Assembly (NCBI RefSeq): GCF_022605725.1
Contig: NC_065556.1
Span: 6,386,001-6,450,000, forward strand
Reading direction: 5' to 3'
DNA length: 64,000 bases
Origin: Anthonomus grandis grandis
Lineage: Eukaryota; Arthropoda; Insecta; Coleoptera; Curculionidae
This document shows positions 1 through 12,238 of this stretch, in pieces. The notes beneath the pieces are model-generated. The model worked only from the letters and a program-made list of their open reading frames with translations, made no database searches and was not told where the DNA came from. Each line of letters starts with the position of its first letter. Positions within the stretch are counted from its first letter, which is position 1. The position numbers and the translations under genes are program-made.

Positions 1-228
1 CCGGCATTAGAATAAATATTTTAAAAATGCCTGGATTTTCGCGTAATATTTTGGGACATTGTCACGTCGCCAAACGACGCAGCTCCCACGAAAGTCAGAT
101 GTTTACTGATCCCGTCCTCGGGCCGGCCGGGGCGGTGCTCTGTCCCAGGCACTCGTACACGCGCGACGTTGCAAAATTTTGCCTCTATGCGCTTTCCTAT
201 AAGTAACGAACGAACACACGATCTGTAT
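1..228 (+). mobile_element. Terminal piece of a mariner-type transposon, cut by the window edge
   Basis: This piece is nearly the reverse complement of the left end of the element at 12151-13592: the same GC-rich block with GCGCGACGTTGCAAAATTTT and the same end ACACGATCTGTATA at about 216-228. The piece therefore belongs to the transposase-distal end of the same family, in opposite orientation, and any transposase would lie to the left, outside the window. The segment at about 110-160 (a CG-rich run) is kept here but shortened in the 12 kb copy. Family assignment follows from the transposase in the other copies. Confidence 0.75.
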
Positions 229-476
229 AGGGTAGGCAACCAACTATCTAATCAATATAGGACGTAGCTGATAATTTTACATAATGTCATCCGTATTATA
301 TTTATATTTAAAATATACGTTATAATTACTATAAACGTATAAAAAGAATATCTCCTTGGCCACCCTTAGGCATTATATGATAAAAAGCCCATTTTTAGGT
401 AGGTGGTTTTTAAATAGTGAAATAAAAATTATACGAATTTAGGTGCAGAAGTAAAATTATTTGGTAATAGCTTTGG
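229..476. other. No recognisable feature
   Basis: AT-rich sequence with no coding signal or recognised repeat. Confidence 0.4.
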
Positions 477-650
477 AATAATCATCATCATTATCATAAG
501 CCTAATTGTGTCTACTACTGCTAGACATAAATCTCTCGTAATCATAGCGGTGCTGCGCCGACTGCATCCAGTTCGGTGTGATGCGTTTTAAATCATCTGT
601 CGATGTTTTTGGCGGACATCCCCTACTTTGGTAAGGATTATCTTGGTCTA
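477..650 (-). mobile_element. 3' tail of an RTE-like LINE
   Basis: It begins with an ATCATCATCATTATCA microsatellite-like tail, followed by a block that reads like the common insect LINE 3' repeat (CTACTACTGCTAGACATAA, CATCCAGTTCGGTGTGATGCG). The same kind of tail followed by CCACTGCTGAACATAGACC occurs at 4424-4520 next to a readable reverse transcriptase on the minus strand. This points to a 5'-truncated minus-strand copy. The clade is inferred from memory of the family. Confidence 0.5.
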
Positions 651-976
651 TATACAGTTAAAATGATTTTAATCAATAATTTATATGAAGTAACTTCTTC
701 AATTTTACCGCCTATGATCGGAATTTTTCCACTTGTTATAAGATTGATCACAAATTGATTCAGTATCCGCTCTTCCTATGATAGGCTTTTTATATTTCAC
801 GCATTCCTCTATTAGAGTTTTATTGACCTGCAAGTGATATTTTATACCAAAAGCTCCACGGAGTAAGTCTATTTGTTCAAGAATAACTTATAAAGATGGG
901 ATAAAACGCGAATGGGTCAATATTTTCTTAAATCAACAATAATATCCTACTTATGCATAAGAACAATCACTTGTTG
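651..976. other. No recognisable feature
   Basis: AT-rich, no coding signal seen on either strand. Confidence 0.4.
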
Positions 977-1607
977 GGTCAATTATTGGCTTCCCTGTAC
1001 ATTTTACAGAAAAAATGTAAGATAACTTTTTAATGAAACCAATCTGGCAAACTCTTGTGCAAAGTTTCAAAAAATTTTAATAAGCGAATCTTGAATTATT
1101 CAATTAAATGTAATTGCAAAATTACCAAATTTTCGGTTCAGATAAAACCAGACACCAGCCACCAGCAAACAATTTGTTATAAGGCTTTGTCAAATCTGAC
1201 GTACAGCCGAATACAAGAAATGTTTTTTTTTTCGTTTTATCAATCTCACAATACATTCAAAGTAAGACACGTTAACATTACTTTTTTATCTGTTTTCCGC
1301 AAAATGCCACTTAATTATGGCTATTTTTTTCGTCGATTGAATAATTCATACTTGTTTTCAAATATCGACTGTCACTGATTTATTGACACTTTGCCTCACG
1401 TCAGTGACAATATTCATTTTACTGGTGCCCGTTTGGTTTTGGTTGAACCGAAAATTTGCTAATTTTGCAATTACATTTAAATGACTAATTCAAGATTCGC
1501 TTAATAAAATTCTTTGAAATTTGGCACAAGGGTTTGCCAGATTGGTCTCTTCAAAAGGTTATTTTACATTTTTTCTATAAAATGTACAGGGAAGTCAATA
1601 TTTGACC
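977..1607. repeat. Fold-back type MITE with about 190-bp inverted arms
   Basis: The left arm (about 977-1165) and right arm (about 1420-1607) are inverted copies of each other. Shared stretches include CTTCCCTGTACATTTTA, CCAATCTGGCAAAC, GCGAATCTTGAATTA and AATTGCAAAATTA. About 250 bp lie between the arms and carry no transposase. The ends read GGTCAA/TTGACC. This is the structure of a non-autonomous DNA transposon with long terminal inverted repeats. I found no convincing target duplication. Confidence 0.7.
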
Positions 1608-2555
1608 TCCTTAAAATTTACATGGGTTTTCCTATGTCCGCTCGGCGACGCACCACCCGGTATAATAATAGTAATATATAGTAAATAATATATAACTAAG
1701 GTTGTTTAAATTTTATCAGATCTGATGTTCGTTTAGTGAAATCTAGTTTCAATTTTTCGATTAAATACTTCCGAGAGAGTTAATGATTCATTTTCACAAA
1801 CATTAATTTGTGAGGTCAGGCCCGCCTAAAGAAATTGTTCAAGATGTTTCCCATTGAATTCGTTCACACAAAATATTGCTTGGCGTATCCACAAATTTAT
1901 ATGCAAGACCTGTGTCAGAAATCACAATTAATCATAATTTCTGACATTAGGGATTCTGTTATATATTTATTTGTATAAATTTTTTTTCTGTAGAGTGATG
2001 TCCATATTCTAGGATTTTGTTTAATGCTATATATCTGTGCATACATAAAATATATGTATGCGCAGATATATTCGTTTCCGAAATTTTCAGACTATAAAAG
2101 AGGACACTTCAGCTAATCCGAATAGGTAGATAATATTAATTTCTCAATAATTTTTCACACATCAATCTATAATGACACAATTACCTCGGTGGACCTTATA
2201 TTATGAGGCATACACGAAGCATATAAAAGCCTTTTTCACTATGATTTTTTATGTGAGTAATAAAATTCTTGATCGGAGGATTGTAGTTATATAAATTCCA
2301 ATACAATATATTTGATATTTAAAAAATTTATTTGACATTATTTATCTACAAATTTGTGTATTGAAAACTAACTGTACAAAAAACTGATGAAATTGGTCTT
2401 TAAATCTATTATCGACTATAGATATTCACCAAAATATTTGTGTTAAGGTATTATTTTAATAATATTTAGGTTTAAATAATGGGCAATACTTTAATTAATT
2501 GAAAATGATCACAATTTTTTAGAAATGAGTTATTTGGGTTGTAAAATAAATTCCT
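1608..2555. other. Gene-free AT-rich stretch
   Basis: No coding signal was seen. It contains one good hairpin, listed separately at 2030-2070. Confidence 0.4.
2030..2070. repeat. Hairpin, 18-bp arms
   Basis: TATATCTGTGCATACATA (2030-2047) is complementary, with one mismatch, to 2053-2070 across a 5-nt loop. Possibly the core of a small MITE; nothing else supports a function. Confidence 0.6.
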
Positions 2556-2589
2556 TTGCAAAGTCCGAAAAATACCTCTCCGTTTTCAT

Positions 2590-2772
2590 TTTCCGCATGT
2601 CCAATAGCTAAATTTCTGTCGAAGCCAGATAAAGATTTTAGTGCAGGTGGAGAACTGGCACAGATTAATAGCAGTCGCTACAATAAAGAATATGGTGACT
2701 GTAAATACCTTTATAATTCTGCAGTGCCAGTTTTTTGATAATTGTCGCTAAATCTCTATGACATGCGGACTT
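2590..2772. repeat. Imperfect inverted repeat
   Basis: TCCGCATGTC near 2592 pairs with GACATGCGGA near 2760. Further inward, AACTGGCAC pairs with GTGCCAGTT, and TAGCTAAATTTC with a diverged GCTAAATCTC stretch. It looks like a decayed fold-back element of about 180 bp. Confidence 0.45.
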
Positions 2773-2799
2773 AGTTGGCAAAGCTTCAACATAAGTCGT

Positions 2800-4423
2800 T
2801 AGACTTTTTACATTTTAAGAACGTGATTACCTTTTTCGTAAGGTCGTCGTTCTTTTGTGGACGGACTTTTACAATAATTCGTAACAACAGTATCACTTAA
2901 ATCTGTCTCATTACTCGGTAAACCTGTTGCACGAGCACGACTAGTCTTATACATACATTGCTTATCTTTTACCAGAAGAGTTATGATTGTTAATTTTTCA
3001 TGCTTTTGTTATCTATAAAGTAATTGGAATTTAAATGCTGATTATTTATACTCTTAGCAACTATATATTTCATTGCTAATTAAAATTCATATAAACCAAG
3101 CTATATTTAGATCATTTTCGAAATAAAATTTGCAAATTTAATGTAATTTTTTAGCAAATAAAATTTATGCAATTGCAATTATGTTGTTTGCAGCATTATT
3201 TATTAAGGTAATTACGTTAAACAAATTTCAAGAATAATGCTTTCAATATAGGGCCGGTCACTCACGCACCATAGAAAAAATTTCAAAAAAGGCACAAACA
3301 GCGAACTACTACATTAAAATAGATTTGAGAGTCAGTTGAAAAAAACCCAACGGCTGTGACACAAAGTTCGTATTTCTAAAGATTTTTTCATTTAGAACTA
3401 AATAGAACTATTAAACCTGAGATTTAATAAATGACTTCTAAAGTTCAAAATGACACTTCTAAAGTTCAACTTTGTTATTTTGGGTAACAGTTATCCCAAT
3501 TAGGGTCAACCAATGTAAAAATAGTTTTTATATCTAGACCATAAATAAATTATGTAAAAAGCATTTATAAAACATTTATTATATATACATAAAGTATCAT
3601 AGCACAAAGCAGCAACTTCCTCTTGCACAGAATTATATTTTAAGTAAAATACCTTAGTCAACATCAAGAAATATACAAGATTATATAAACTTACGTCAAA
3701 GTCAAAGAAATCATATCCATGGGACAAGGAGCATTTGAAATGTACCTGTCATCTGCCCGTCAGATAAAACAGTGGCAAGTTTTTCACTGGTTTTGTTTAT
3801 TATTAGCAAGTCCATGCCAATTGTTGTTAAAAAGTGTCAGTAATAATTACGCAGTCTCATATCGTTACACGATGTAGCAAATTTTTGCTTAAATGCAACC
3901 CTTAAGAACTGACTTGCAGATATTTGCTAGCCCATAGCCCATGTTATGAGCTAGCAAGTTGTATAATTCAGATCGTCTTTTACTTGCATGTTGAAGTAAT
4001 TTTATCGCGGTACGCGATGTATCCTGACATCACCAATTTTCAACTATTCGATAATTATTTACATTGCCTCGGTCAACATTTAATCCCGCAAGTTTGCCGT
4101 TTAGCATAAGACTACGTAAGAATCATTTAATTTTTAACAATTCATATTAACACGCGATCTAACCAAAATTTTTTTGCATCTGTCTCTCGGAATATTTCTT
4201 ATATAGATTAAAGACATTTAATTTTATTTAGTAACAATATTGAAAAAAAATTTGTAGCTTGGATATCCAAATAATAATTAATAAAATACATAGATCCAGG
4301 AAAATAGCCATCTATTAAGTAATTTCTAATCTAATAAGAAATTTGTTAAAATAAAAACAAAATAAATTTAAAATACTGCCCAGTTATGAAAACGTGCTTT
4401 AGATAAAAATTAAACCAGTATCA
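2800..4423. other. Gene-free stretch with a short imperfect tandem repeat
   Basis: No credible coding sequence. ACTTCTAAAGTTCAA occurs twice in tandem within 3431-3470. The rest is AT-rich and unassigned. Confidence 0.4.
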
Positions 4424-5180
4424 TTATCATTATTAAACAGCTTATCTGGTCCACTGCTGAACATAGACCTCTCTCAATAATCTTCAATTTTTCCTGTCAT
4501 GAGCAGCATGAATCCAGTTTGTCGAGATGTATTTCGCATCATTTGGTTGTTGGTTGCTCCTGGTTTCTGAATGCTTGTTCTCTGGGTGCCATTCTATAGA
4601 TCAGTTGCTTAATTTTGTATGTGGCATTCTTGCTACATCTCGCCAAACTCCACTTCAAGCAAGCCATTGGTTTACTGCTTTATTGTATTGTTTTATTGCA
4701 AAACTCATTCTTATTGTAATTTCCAGTACACAACGTTTTATGGCGCGTTGTGTAGTTCTCACTTTATTAAATAATTTCTTCAGTAACGTTGAAATCTCTA
4801 AGCAGACAAGCAGTATGCATTGGTCAACAACATATGTCAGTTGAATTCTCCGCTCGATTTTGATTGATTGATCATATGTTTAATCTTTGCCGGTTTTGAA
4901 TTCATATTCTAGATATTTACAGGATATCACTTGGAAGATCTCTTTTCCCTGTTGCAAAAAGTTTTGGCTAGGAAGCAGGTTGGTCATAAATTCAATTTTT
5001 GTTGCGTTAATTTTGAGACCAACAATTGTGTGAGGCAGATGTCTGTTTTGAGAGCATCTTTTTGCGTTGTACACAGGTAATTTGATGTCAAAGCATTGTG
5101 GTCGGCGAATCGGAGGTGATTAAGATCTTTTTGATCGATATTAATAGCTAGACTCTCAAGTTCAATATTTTTTAACATGT
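4424..5180 (-). pseudogene. RTE-like LINE: reverse transcriptase C-terminal part and 3' tail
   Basis: The minus strand reads, over 5178-4880, a reverse-transcriptase piece with HLRFAD followed by H where the catalytic FADD motif is expected, then GLKINATKIEFMTNLLPSQN and KYLEYEFKTGKD. These are typical of the palm/thumb region of APE-type LINEs common in insects. The remainder to 4424 is the LINE 3' region ending in a (TCATTATCA) type tail. Frame changes and the FADD-to-FADH change mark it as dead. Exact clade is uncertain. Confidence 0.65.
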
Positions 5181-5260
5181 ATTCTTTATATTAATGGTTA
5201 TACTATCGTCACTCGATTGTCAGAGCCTCTTTAATTTTGCACTTAAGTAGACGAGGTTGA

Positions 5261-5559
5261 CGTATGGGTTGGATTTATTGACCATCAGCCGTGTCATCAC
5301 TCCTTACGGTTTTAAAATATTATACTAAGCATTAATAGCTAGCTAGAGCTAAGTTATTAGCAAAGAGTAACATTAAAACATAATACATATATATCCCTTA
5401 TTTTTTTGTAGAAATAAGAAGACTTAATATCGGGGATCAGTCAAGAAAATAACAGGAGAGCTAGTAGGCTATTCCCTCGTTGTGATTTTTATAAAAGTAT
5501 GTTTTCCGAACAATCAATTTTTAGATATCTATTATACGGCACCTTGATTTACGGACCCT
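5261..5559. other. No recognisable feature
   Basis: No coding or repeat signal that I can name. Confidence 0.35.
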
Positions 5560-6110
5560 GCTTAACACTCTAGATGCAGATATGGTGCTGCAAGAAGAGC
5601 AGCCCAACTTACAATGAAGGGGGCCAGCAATAGGCTCATAGGCCCAGAACTAACACGCTGTATCAGCGTTAAAACTTGAAAAAATGATATATTGATTGGA
5701 ACTGAAGCATAAAAGCTATTAGGAACAACTACCTAAGCTGGAACTCAGTAAGGGGGAGACCAGACTAGGCCACACCAAGCAACAACTGCGAAAGGTAGCA
5801 GGGCTGCTCACAGGCTACGCACCCTGTAGGAAATATCTATTTAAACTCGGAAAAGTAGATACAACTTTGTGTGGCGGCTGTAAGGAAGAGGAAGAAACCA
5901 CTCTTCATATTCTATACTTCTGCAAAGCATTCAACCAGACCAGGGCGACAACCGTGAATGAACCAGTAAATATAAGAACTACACCACTGGACAAAATACT
6001 AGACTTCCTAGAAGCACCAGAGCTGAACATGATGGAGTAAATTTATTGCTGCAAAGAAATGCCATAGAGCAGACCGCAGTGCAAGGAATCAAGTAGTACC
6101 AACCAGCGGG
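5560..6110 (+). pseudogene. LINE ORF2 C-terminal fragment with CCHC motif
   Basis: The + strand at about 5755-6035 reads HTKQQLRKVAGLLTGY, then a C-x2-C-x8-H-x4-C motif (CGGC...LHILYFC), then DKILDFLEAPELN and a stop. This is the end of the RNase H/zinc-finger tail of I/R1/Jockey-type LINE ORF2 proteins. A fragment at 26890-27330 on the other strand has the same cysteine spacing. Upstream sequence from 5560 is a frame-broken continuation. A 5'-truncated copy. Confidence 0.6.
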
Positions 6111-6559
6111 GAAGTTTTAGTGTGTAACCGATCACGGAGTCCCACACTACCGGGAGTTCAAGAACTACTGGTGTTCAAAAAGAATTTCTTCGCTGACAAA
6201 AAAATAGCCTATAATTAGTCGACAACAAATCTATTATAAAGAATATTTCTAGATACAGCTAGCTCATCTTCAGTGAATTTCTTAATTAAAAGTGGTTTAT
6301 TAAAATTAAAATACCATTGGATTAGAATAAGATTATTTTGTACTCACTCGTCAATATTTTTTATCAAAGGCATAAACTAATACAAGACTACATGAGAAAA
6401 TTAAAATAAGGGAGTCAATAAGGATTTTAAAACCTTGTCGTATGTCAAAATATTGTATTTTTCCTTCATTTCGTTAAACGTGTCCTTTGAGTACCTATGC
6501 ACAATTAACAATAGTAATTTTTTAGTATAAGTAAAATACAATAATGGCATGAGAAAAAT
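6111..6559. other. No recognisable feature
   Basis: AT-rich, no supported gene. Confidence 0.35.
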
Positions 6560-7440
6560 CTACCGTTCCGAAAGTGCGAAAAATGATAATTCATAACTAC
6601 CATAAAGGGAAAACAATGCGTGAAATTTCCGGTGAATTGACTGTAGCCACAGCGACTGTGTTTACTACATATAATAAAAAAAAGGTCATATAATAATAAT
6701 AAATATAACAATAATATAGGGAATTTAATTAGCATATGTAATTCGGGAAGAAGAAATACATAAGAAGTAAGTATAAGGTGGAGTAGAGAAAACCAAATTA
6801 ATATTTTCGAAGAATGCTGTTGCAAATATTTTCATAATAGCGATCTTAGTTTTTATAAGATATTTGTGATAGGTTTTTTGCATTATAATATTTTACGAGT
6901 AGGAAAAGAAAAATCATTCTTGACGGAAACTCATTATATTTGGCCCAAATCTAACGTATCGTTATATTTGGACTAAATTAAAACTTTCGTGAACCAAACA
7001 TACCCGGAACAAAGTTATTTATAGCAAGGAAAGCAAATTTACTGTCTCTGTAGAAGCTTATCAAAAGAGCGTGATTCGGAAAAAACAGAAGCATTCCCTA
7101 AAGATTGCTTTTCAGGGACTATACAATTTTCACAGTGCATGATAATGTGGGATTGTAGGTCGGCCAAAGGATTGCCAACTTTACAATTTATTAAAGGCAT
7201 AGTAAGTAGGGCTAGATACCTAGACATACTAAAATTTTGCTTTCACCATGTGCAGCAAATTTATATCCATCCGGAAATTCTATTTTTCAGCAGCACCAGA
7301 ACATGACGTTAAAGTTCTCGTCCCTCTAACAGCCCGGATCTTAATCCAATAGCACACTTTGACACAAAATAAAGCAACACCTAAGAAATAATCTTAAGCA
7401 TACTTTGCCAGAATTTCGTGCTGATTTGCAAAAAATATAG
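6560..7440 (+). pseudogene. Decayed Tc1-like transposase
   Basis: Three pieces of a Tc1-type DDE transposase appear in order on the + strand. A helix-turn-helix piece lies near 6597-6665 (YHKGKTMREISGELTVAT). The catalytic-domain piece at 7120-7235 reads QCMIMWDCRSAKGLP and FIKGIVSRARYLDIL, matching the family pattern of a hydrophobic strand, WGC, SARG and NAEKYLDIL. The C-terminal piece near 7335-7360 reads SPDLNPIAHF, where the family has SPDLNPIEHLW, so the third catalytic acid is replaced by Ala. Many frame changes. No terminal repeats were found. Confidence 0.65.
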
Positions 7441-8949
7441 GGTAGTTTTACCTAGGGATTTTTAAAGGCCTAGTTGGTATAATGCCTAATAGAGTTTTGG
7501 CTATTAGGGCAATGCCTTATTAGTTTTTAATTATCATTTGTTAGAAACTACCTGTTTTCCATACGTCATAAAAAAAATGTTGATTTCATATTGACAATTA
7601 AAAAAACGGAATAAAAAAATTTCGCATTAACTGTTTTATTCGCAGAGTAACTGCTTGTTCCAACATATAGTCGTTAGGGCTCGTATAAATGAACATTTAG
7701 ACAATTTAAATTTAATTTATTACTGAACACATTAAATCCACCAAACATAACTTGTTGCCTAAAACTCTAAATCTCTAAACTAGAAATTTATCATCAAATT
7801 ATTTTTAAAAATTAAAATCACTTTGATTTTTTGAATATTCACATAATCAAATAAACATTTAAAAACACTCATTGGCAACATTTAAGTTGATTGAAATAGA
7901 TCATACGTGGATATCCGTATAACAATGTTTAACTAACTCGGCTTTCAACCTCATACTTTATGTTATGCTATAATATTTTTTGCTTTAAGGTTTTTTTTTC
8001 AATATACACTGTACTAAGGTTAATTAAAAAAATTAATACAATACCGAACAACTTTGGTCATCAAAAAGGATCTCACAGGTATTTTTATCGTAATAAGTTA
8101 CGACCTGAGCTCAGGGACCAGTGACGGATAAAAGCTGCTTGGTCGACGTGCTTAAAATACAACTTTTTCGGTTTTTCATGCCAAGAAAATTCTTTGCCGG
8201 TTGGAGTATTTTATTTATTTTTAACGTGGTTTGCATAGAAAATTGCCATTTACGTTGTAATATGCTAAATCATTTTGAGAATTATAACAATCCCTTTATG
8301 GCTGGAGTTTTCCACAATAGTCTGGCTCGGATATTGTTTATGCTGTTATAAAATATTTAAATAGAATAGGGTGACCAAAAATCTACTTTTTTAATTTTTT
8401 TCTTAACCAGGACATCCTTTCAGGCAAAATTCATTATTCGAAGCAATAAAGCATGTCAGCCAACAGCCAAATTAAAAATAAATCTACCATAATTTCGAAA
8501 GCTGGCGAGGAAACTCATGCCCAGCTGTTGTAACTAACAGATCGCTTTTGATTTTCAAATTTATGTTTAGTTTGCTAGTTTTGTAATTAAAATACGCAAA
8601 AAATAGGCTAGTAGACATTTAAAAACTTACTATTAGGTTTTTTATAAGTTTTCATTGAACTTGATAAAAGGTATTTTATATTTCGTGGTCTAAACTAAAA
8701 GAGATAATGGGGCGTTCCATTCCTGATATAAGTTAACCTTAAACCGCTACCACAAAAAAATTTTACATTGTCAATATTATCGGTATGAGATACCGTTATT
8801 ATAAGATTTGATATAATTTTCTTCTTGAAATATAAAATAACTCTTTCTTGTTTTATTTTTTTTTAACGAATAATCGCAAATATAATACAAAAGGCGAAGA
8901 GAAAAATCCGAACCAAAGAAAATAGATTCAAGAATGAAATTTAAGAAAA
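7441..8949. other. Gene-free AT-rich stretch
   Basis: Open frames here are short and show no recognisable domain. No repeat structure noted. Confidence 0.4.
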
Positions 8950-9600
8950 ACTTATATACTTTTTCATTTGTGGCGATTTTTTACCCAATTGGTAGAAATT
9001 TCTTTTGCATGTTCCAAACAAATTGATTTTTTACAATCACGACAAAAAAAATCTTCCTTTTGAATTTGTAGGAAAATAAATACAATTTCAATTTAAAGTT
9101 GCTCATTGTTTTGTTCTATTTCTTCTTGTATTTGCTTTTTCCATGCGAGGCCTCAGCTCCCTTTGGTAATATAAGGTTTTTGGTATATTGGCGTTGCATA
9201 AATGGTATGATCTGGGTATGAGTAAAGTCTCACAAATATAAGTTTCGCCTTACGGCAAAATCAGACCATTTTTTCACCAAATATTTTTTGTTTGTCTTTT
9301 ACAGTTGTTATGTTTCTGGGGCTCTTTTCCAGGTGTTTTATTAGCCTCACCACAGACCAAGTAGATACCTGTAGTTTTTTTCCCTCTGTTGACTTGATTT
9401 GATTCAATCCTATCCAAACCTTTTCTATAATCAATGTAAGCATTATACAAATAATTATTTCTGGCATCTGTGACGCACATAATGTTTTTACCGTATTTGC
9501 AGGGTTTTTCGGTATATACAATACCAATCCGTTTCGGTCTTCTAAACTCACTAGGCTCTCATTTACGTAAAAAAATGCCTCCAAGAAAAAGTTTTTTTGA
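8950..9600 (-). pseudogene. Decayed piggyBac-type transposase, C-terminal half
   Basis: Reading leftward from 9600, frames on the minus strand give a CKYGKNIMCVTDARNNYLYNA segment. This corresponds to the KYGIKIW..CDA..YY.N pattern of piggyBac transposases. Further on come QYTKNLILPKGAEASHG and, near 9010-9050, FFCRDCKKSICLEHAKE, which resembles the cysteine-rich C-terminal finger of the family. At least two frameshifts separate the pieces. No TTAA-flanked ends were found. Confidence 0.6.
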
Positions 9601-9889
9601 TAATTATTAATAATATTTCTAAAGAGACTGGAAATAGTTGCAGCTCTTTTTCATTCTCTCTATTCTCTCGAGCAGATTGTCGAATTTTACTGCGATTAAA
9701 AAATCTTTATACAAATCTTTTTTTGATATTGTATATAAATACTATATATCGATCAATATCTAAATACATTCCTTTAGTTGCAAAAAACTTTTTTCCTTCA
9801 GAATTAGTTATAGCAACTCTATCTGAAGATGTGACCAAGGTAAGGCATTTTTCATTATTTAAATCTGCTTTTACTTGTTGGTCTAAGGT

Positions 9890-10560
9890 ACTTTAGTGGG
9901 CGTCGGTAGGTCAGCATCTCGAAAGCCTCTATTTTATTGATCATGTTTGCCCTTATACTCAGAGATTCCATTCCATATAGAATTACCGACCAGACATAGC
10001 ACTTCGCATATCGAACTTAAAGGGATATTCATGTTAGGTCTTGATTTCTAGGAATTTCTTTATATTTAATGAAAATCGTACAAGTCATATCTATTCTGTA
10101 TCAAATATCTTTCTCCGAGTTTCTGTCCGTATGTAGCCAGCTTCCCAGCAATTTGTATTGTGTTACTCTTTTTATATTTTGGTTACTTATGTGATTTACA
10201 GCATTTGCTTACACCGATTTTGCTGCTGATAATTATTATTTTTTGTTGTCATTTTTACTAGTCCTGTATTTATTACTGCTTTTATTTAGGCTGGTGCGCA
10301 TCTTTTAATGTTCTTCAACATCATTAGCAATAAGGAGAGTACCATCTGCATATTATATGTTTCAGATTGTCATTCCATTCACTTTTACTCTTGTTTCTTG
10401 ATCTTGAAAAGTTTTCGTAAATATGGCCTCGGAGTATAGATTAAAAAGCAAGGGAGGAAAGAGGCATCCTTGTCTGAATCCTCTATAAGTTTCAATATTT
10501 TATGTGCTAATATATTGCATTGTAATACTTGCTAATTTCAACCACTCTGTTTTTGTTTTC
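9890..10560 (-). pseudogene. RTE-like LINE reverse transcriptase fragment
   Basis: The minus strand reads RGFRQGCLFPPLLFNLYSEA near 10490-10430 (RT palm motif B region). It then gives a degenerate catalytic motif YADG (instead of YADD) near 10345 and, nearer 9900-10010, RYAKCYVWSVILYGMESLS followed by MINKIEAFEM. The last is the conserved post-RT segment of insect APE LINEs. Multiple stops. It may belong with the fragments at 10950-11900 and 13830-14560, which are on the same strand in the expected 5'-to-3' order, but overlap of content suggests at least two copies. Confidence 0.6.
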
Positions 10561-10949
10561 GATGCATCTTTCATCTCTGTCATGTATGTCATTTGAGCCC
10601 GAGACTAAAAATAGAAAGTAATAATTACTATGCGAATGAAGAATTACTATGTTCCTTCATAGTAAATCATCATTTCCAGATTACTCCAATTCCATCTTAT
10701 GCATCACGCATCACTTTCACATGCATCCGGATGCATCTGAGATGGCCCGCTCTCTGATACATCTTTGTAAAAGAGAAATAAAAAAAAACATAAAAAAATT
10801 ACATACGTAATATAGCACTGGCCATAAACTTAAAAGATACTGAGAGTATTAGCATTAGCAAACATTCATTTTAAAAATTAAGGCGGGAAATTCAACAGTG
10901 GCGGTATAGGATACCGCAAGAAGCTGGTAAAAATTAATAGCAAAATAAG
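10561..10949. other. No recognisable feature
   Basis: Low-information sequence between two LINE fragments. Confidence 0.3.
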
Positions 10950-11900
10950 GTCAAATTTTCTCCAAGGTTCAACTAATTTTATTGTTTTTATAAACAAAGA
11001 AAATTAAAAAAAAGTAATTAACAAAATTGTTTCATTTGCAATATTTATTTATATTCTTCAAATACTTCTTTTCTGGTAGATTTTCCAACTTTAGATTAAT
11101 TTTCCCTACGTAAGTGAGTACTTGGTTTTCGCAATATTCATAGTTGGGCCCCAATCTTCGTAGGTGTCTTTTAATTCCCGTATCGTATATTCTAGGTCTT
11201 CTTTATCCCCTGCCAGAACTCCTGCAATCTGTACACTAGATACTATTTTATCAGTTGGAGATATTCCTATTCCCGAATATGTTGGTTTCATTTTAGCAAG
11301 GCCTCTTGAACATAAATTTAAAAAAGTGTTGAACAGCATCCCTTTCGAAGCCCCTTGATTTATGGAAATATACTATTTTTAGATAGTATATTTCCTATTT
11401 TTATTCATAAAGTTTTTTGATAGCATTTATAAGAATTTCATTAATAAAAGCGCTTTGCAAATACCTCGAAAAGCTTAGTACTGGGCATATTATTATAGGC
11501 TTTTGAGTTAAGTGCTGGCCTTTTCTATATTATATGCTTTACAATGAATACGTTGTCCGTACATGATCCTCTGGCTCTAAATCCACACTGCTCTTCTTCT
11601 ATAAATTCTGCTTTTAGTCGATTTCGCAATATTCCTTCGTACAATGTGCAAATTGTACTTTTAATAGATATCCTGTATATTCAAACATTTGTGTTAAAAA
11701 TGTTAACATTTTCTTTGTATTGTTAATTAATAATTTTTTGTAAATTCCTTATGGTCCACAGGAATTTCCATTTTTTAGTTTGTTAATAGCCGTTTTTATT
11801 ATTTAAATTTCTATCTGTACTTATTCTCCTTTAATATTAACTGGCATTTTTTCTTGCCTATATTCTAATAATCTATATATTTAAAACTCTAAGCCAAATT
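10950..11900 (-). pseudogene. RTE-like LINE reverse transcriptase fragment
   Basis: The minus strand reads, near 11600-11535, EEQCGFRARGSCTDNVF, the N-terminal RT block of insect LINEs. At 11339-11106 it reads SVQIAGVLAGDKEDLEYTIRE followed by DWGPTMNIAKTKY, where intact relatives carry the FADD motif just before AGD; here it is lost. Frame changes lie between. A dead copy, probably once continuous with the endonuclease/linker piece at 13830-14560. Confidence 0.6.
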
Positions 11901-12084
11901 TTTCAGCAAATTCGTGAGAGAGTTGTATTGTATCAATTTACACGATCTTTTTTTTTTAAATAATCCTCTGATTACCGAGACTTTTAAAAACTATTTTTTT
12001 ATTGTTTTATTGCATATATTTTTTTATAAAAACAATATAATTTTTAAGCCGATAACATTTTCTGTGCAGTATGGCGAATGCGCT

Positions 12085-12150
12085 GGTACGTGGATCGACA
12101 AGACCGGGCCAAAGTTTACTGAATAAAATACTCTATGAATGAACTGAATA
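12085..12150. repeat. Left arm of an inverted repeat flanking a mariner element
   Basis: CAAAGTTTACTGAATAAA (about 12111-12128) is the inverse of TTTATTCAGTAAACTTTG at about 13609-13626, on the far side of the mariner copy. The arms are just outside the mariner ends, so the mariner appears to sit inside a palindromic element. Confidence 0.5.
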
Positions 12151-12212
12151 TACAGATCGTGTTTTCGTTCGTTACTTATAGGAAACCGCATAGAGGCGAA
12201 ATTTTGCAACGT

Positions 12213-12238
12213 CGCGCGTGTACAAGTGTACACGCGCG
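12213..12238. repeat. Perfect GC-rich hairpin inside mariner copy A
   Basis: CGCGCGTGTAC (12213-12223) and its exact inverse at 12228-12238 enclose a 4-nt loop AAGT. The other family members have a longer, non-palindromic sequence here. Confidence 0.75.

Noticed and set aside
6505..6825. 106-codon hydrophobic frame on -
   Set aside because: Lies opposite the Tc1-like helix-turn-helix piece on +; its Leu/Phe-rich composition comes from reading A/T-rich DNA in antisense.
7039..7227. 62-codon frame on -
   Set aside because: Antisense shadow: the + strand of the same bases reads a Tc1 catalytic-domain segment.
8121..8351. 76-codon open frame on +
   Set aside because: No domain, AT-driven composition, no splice or promoter context; probably chance.
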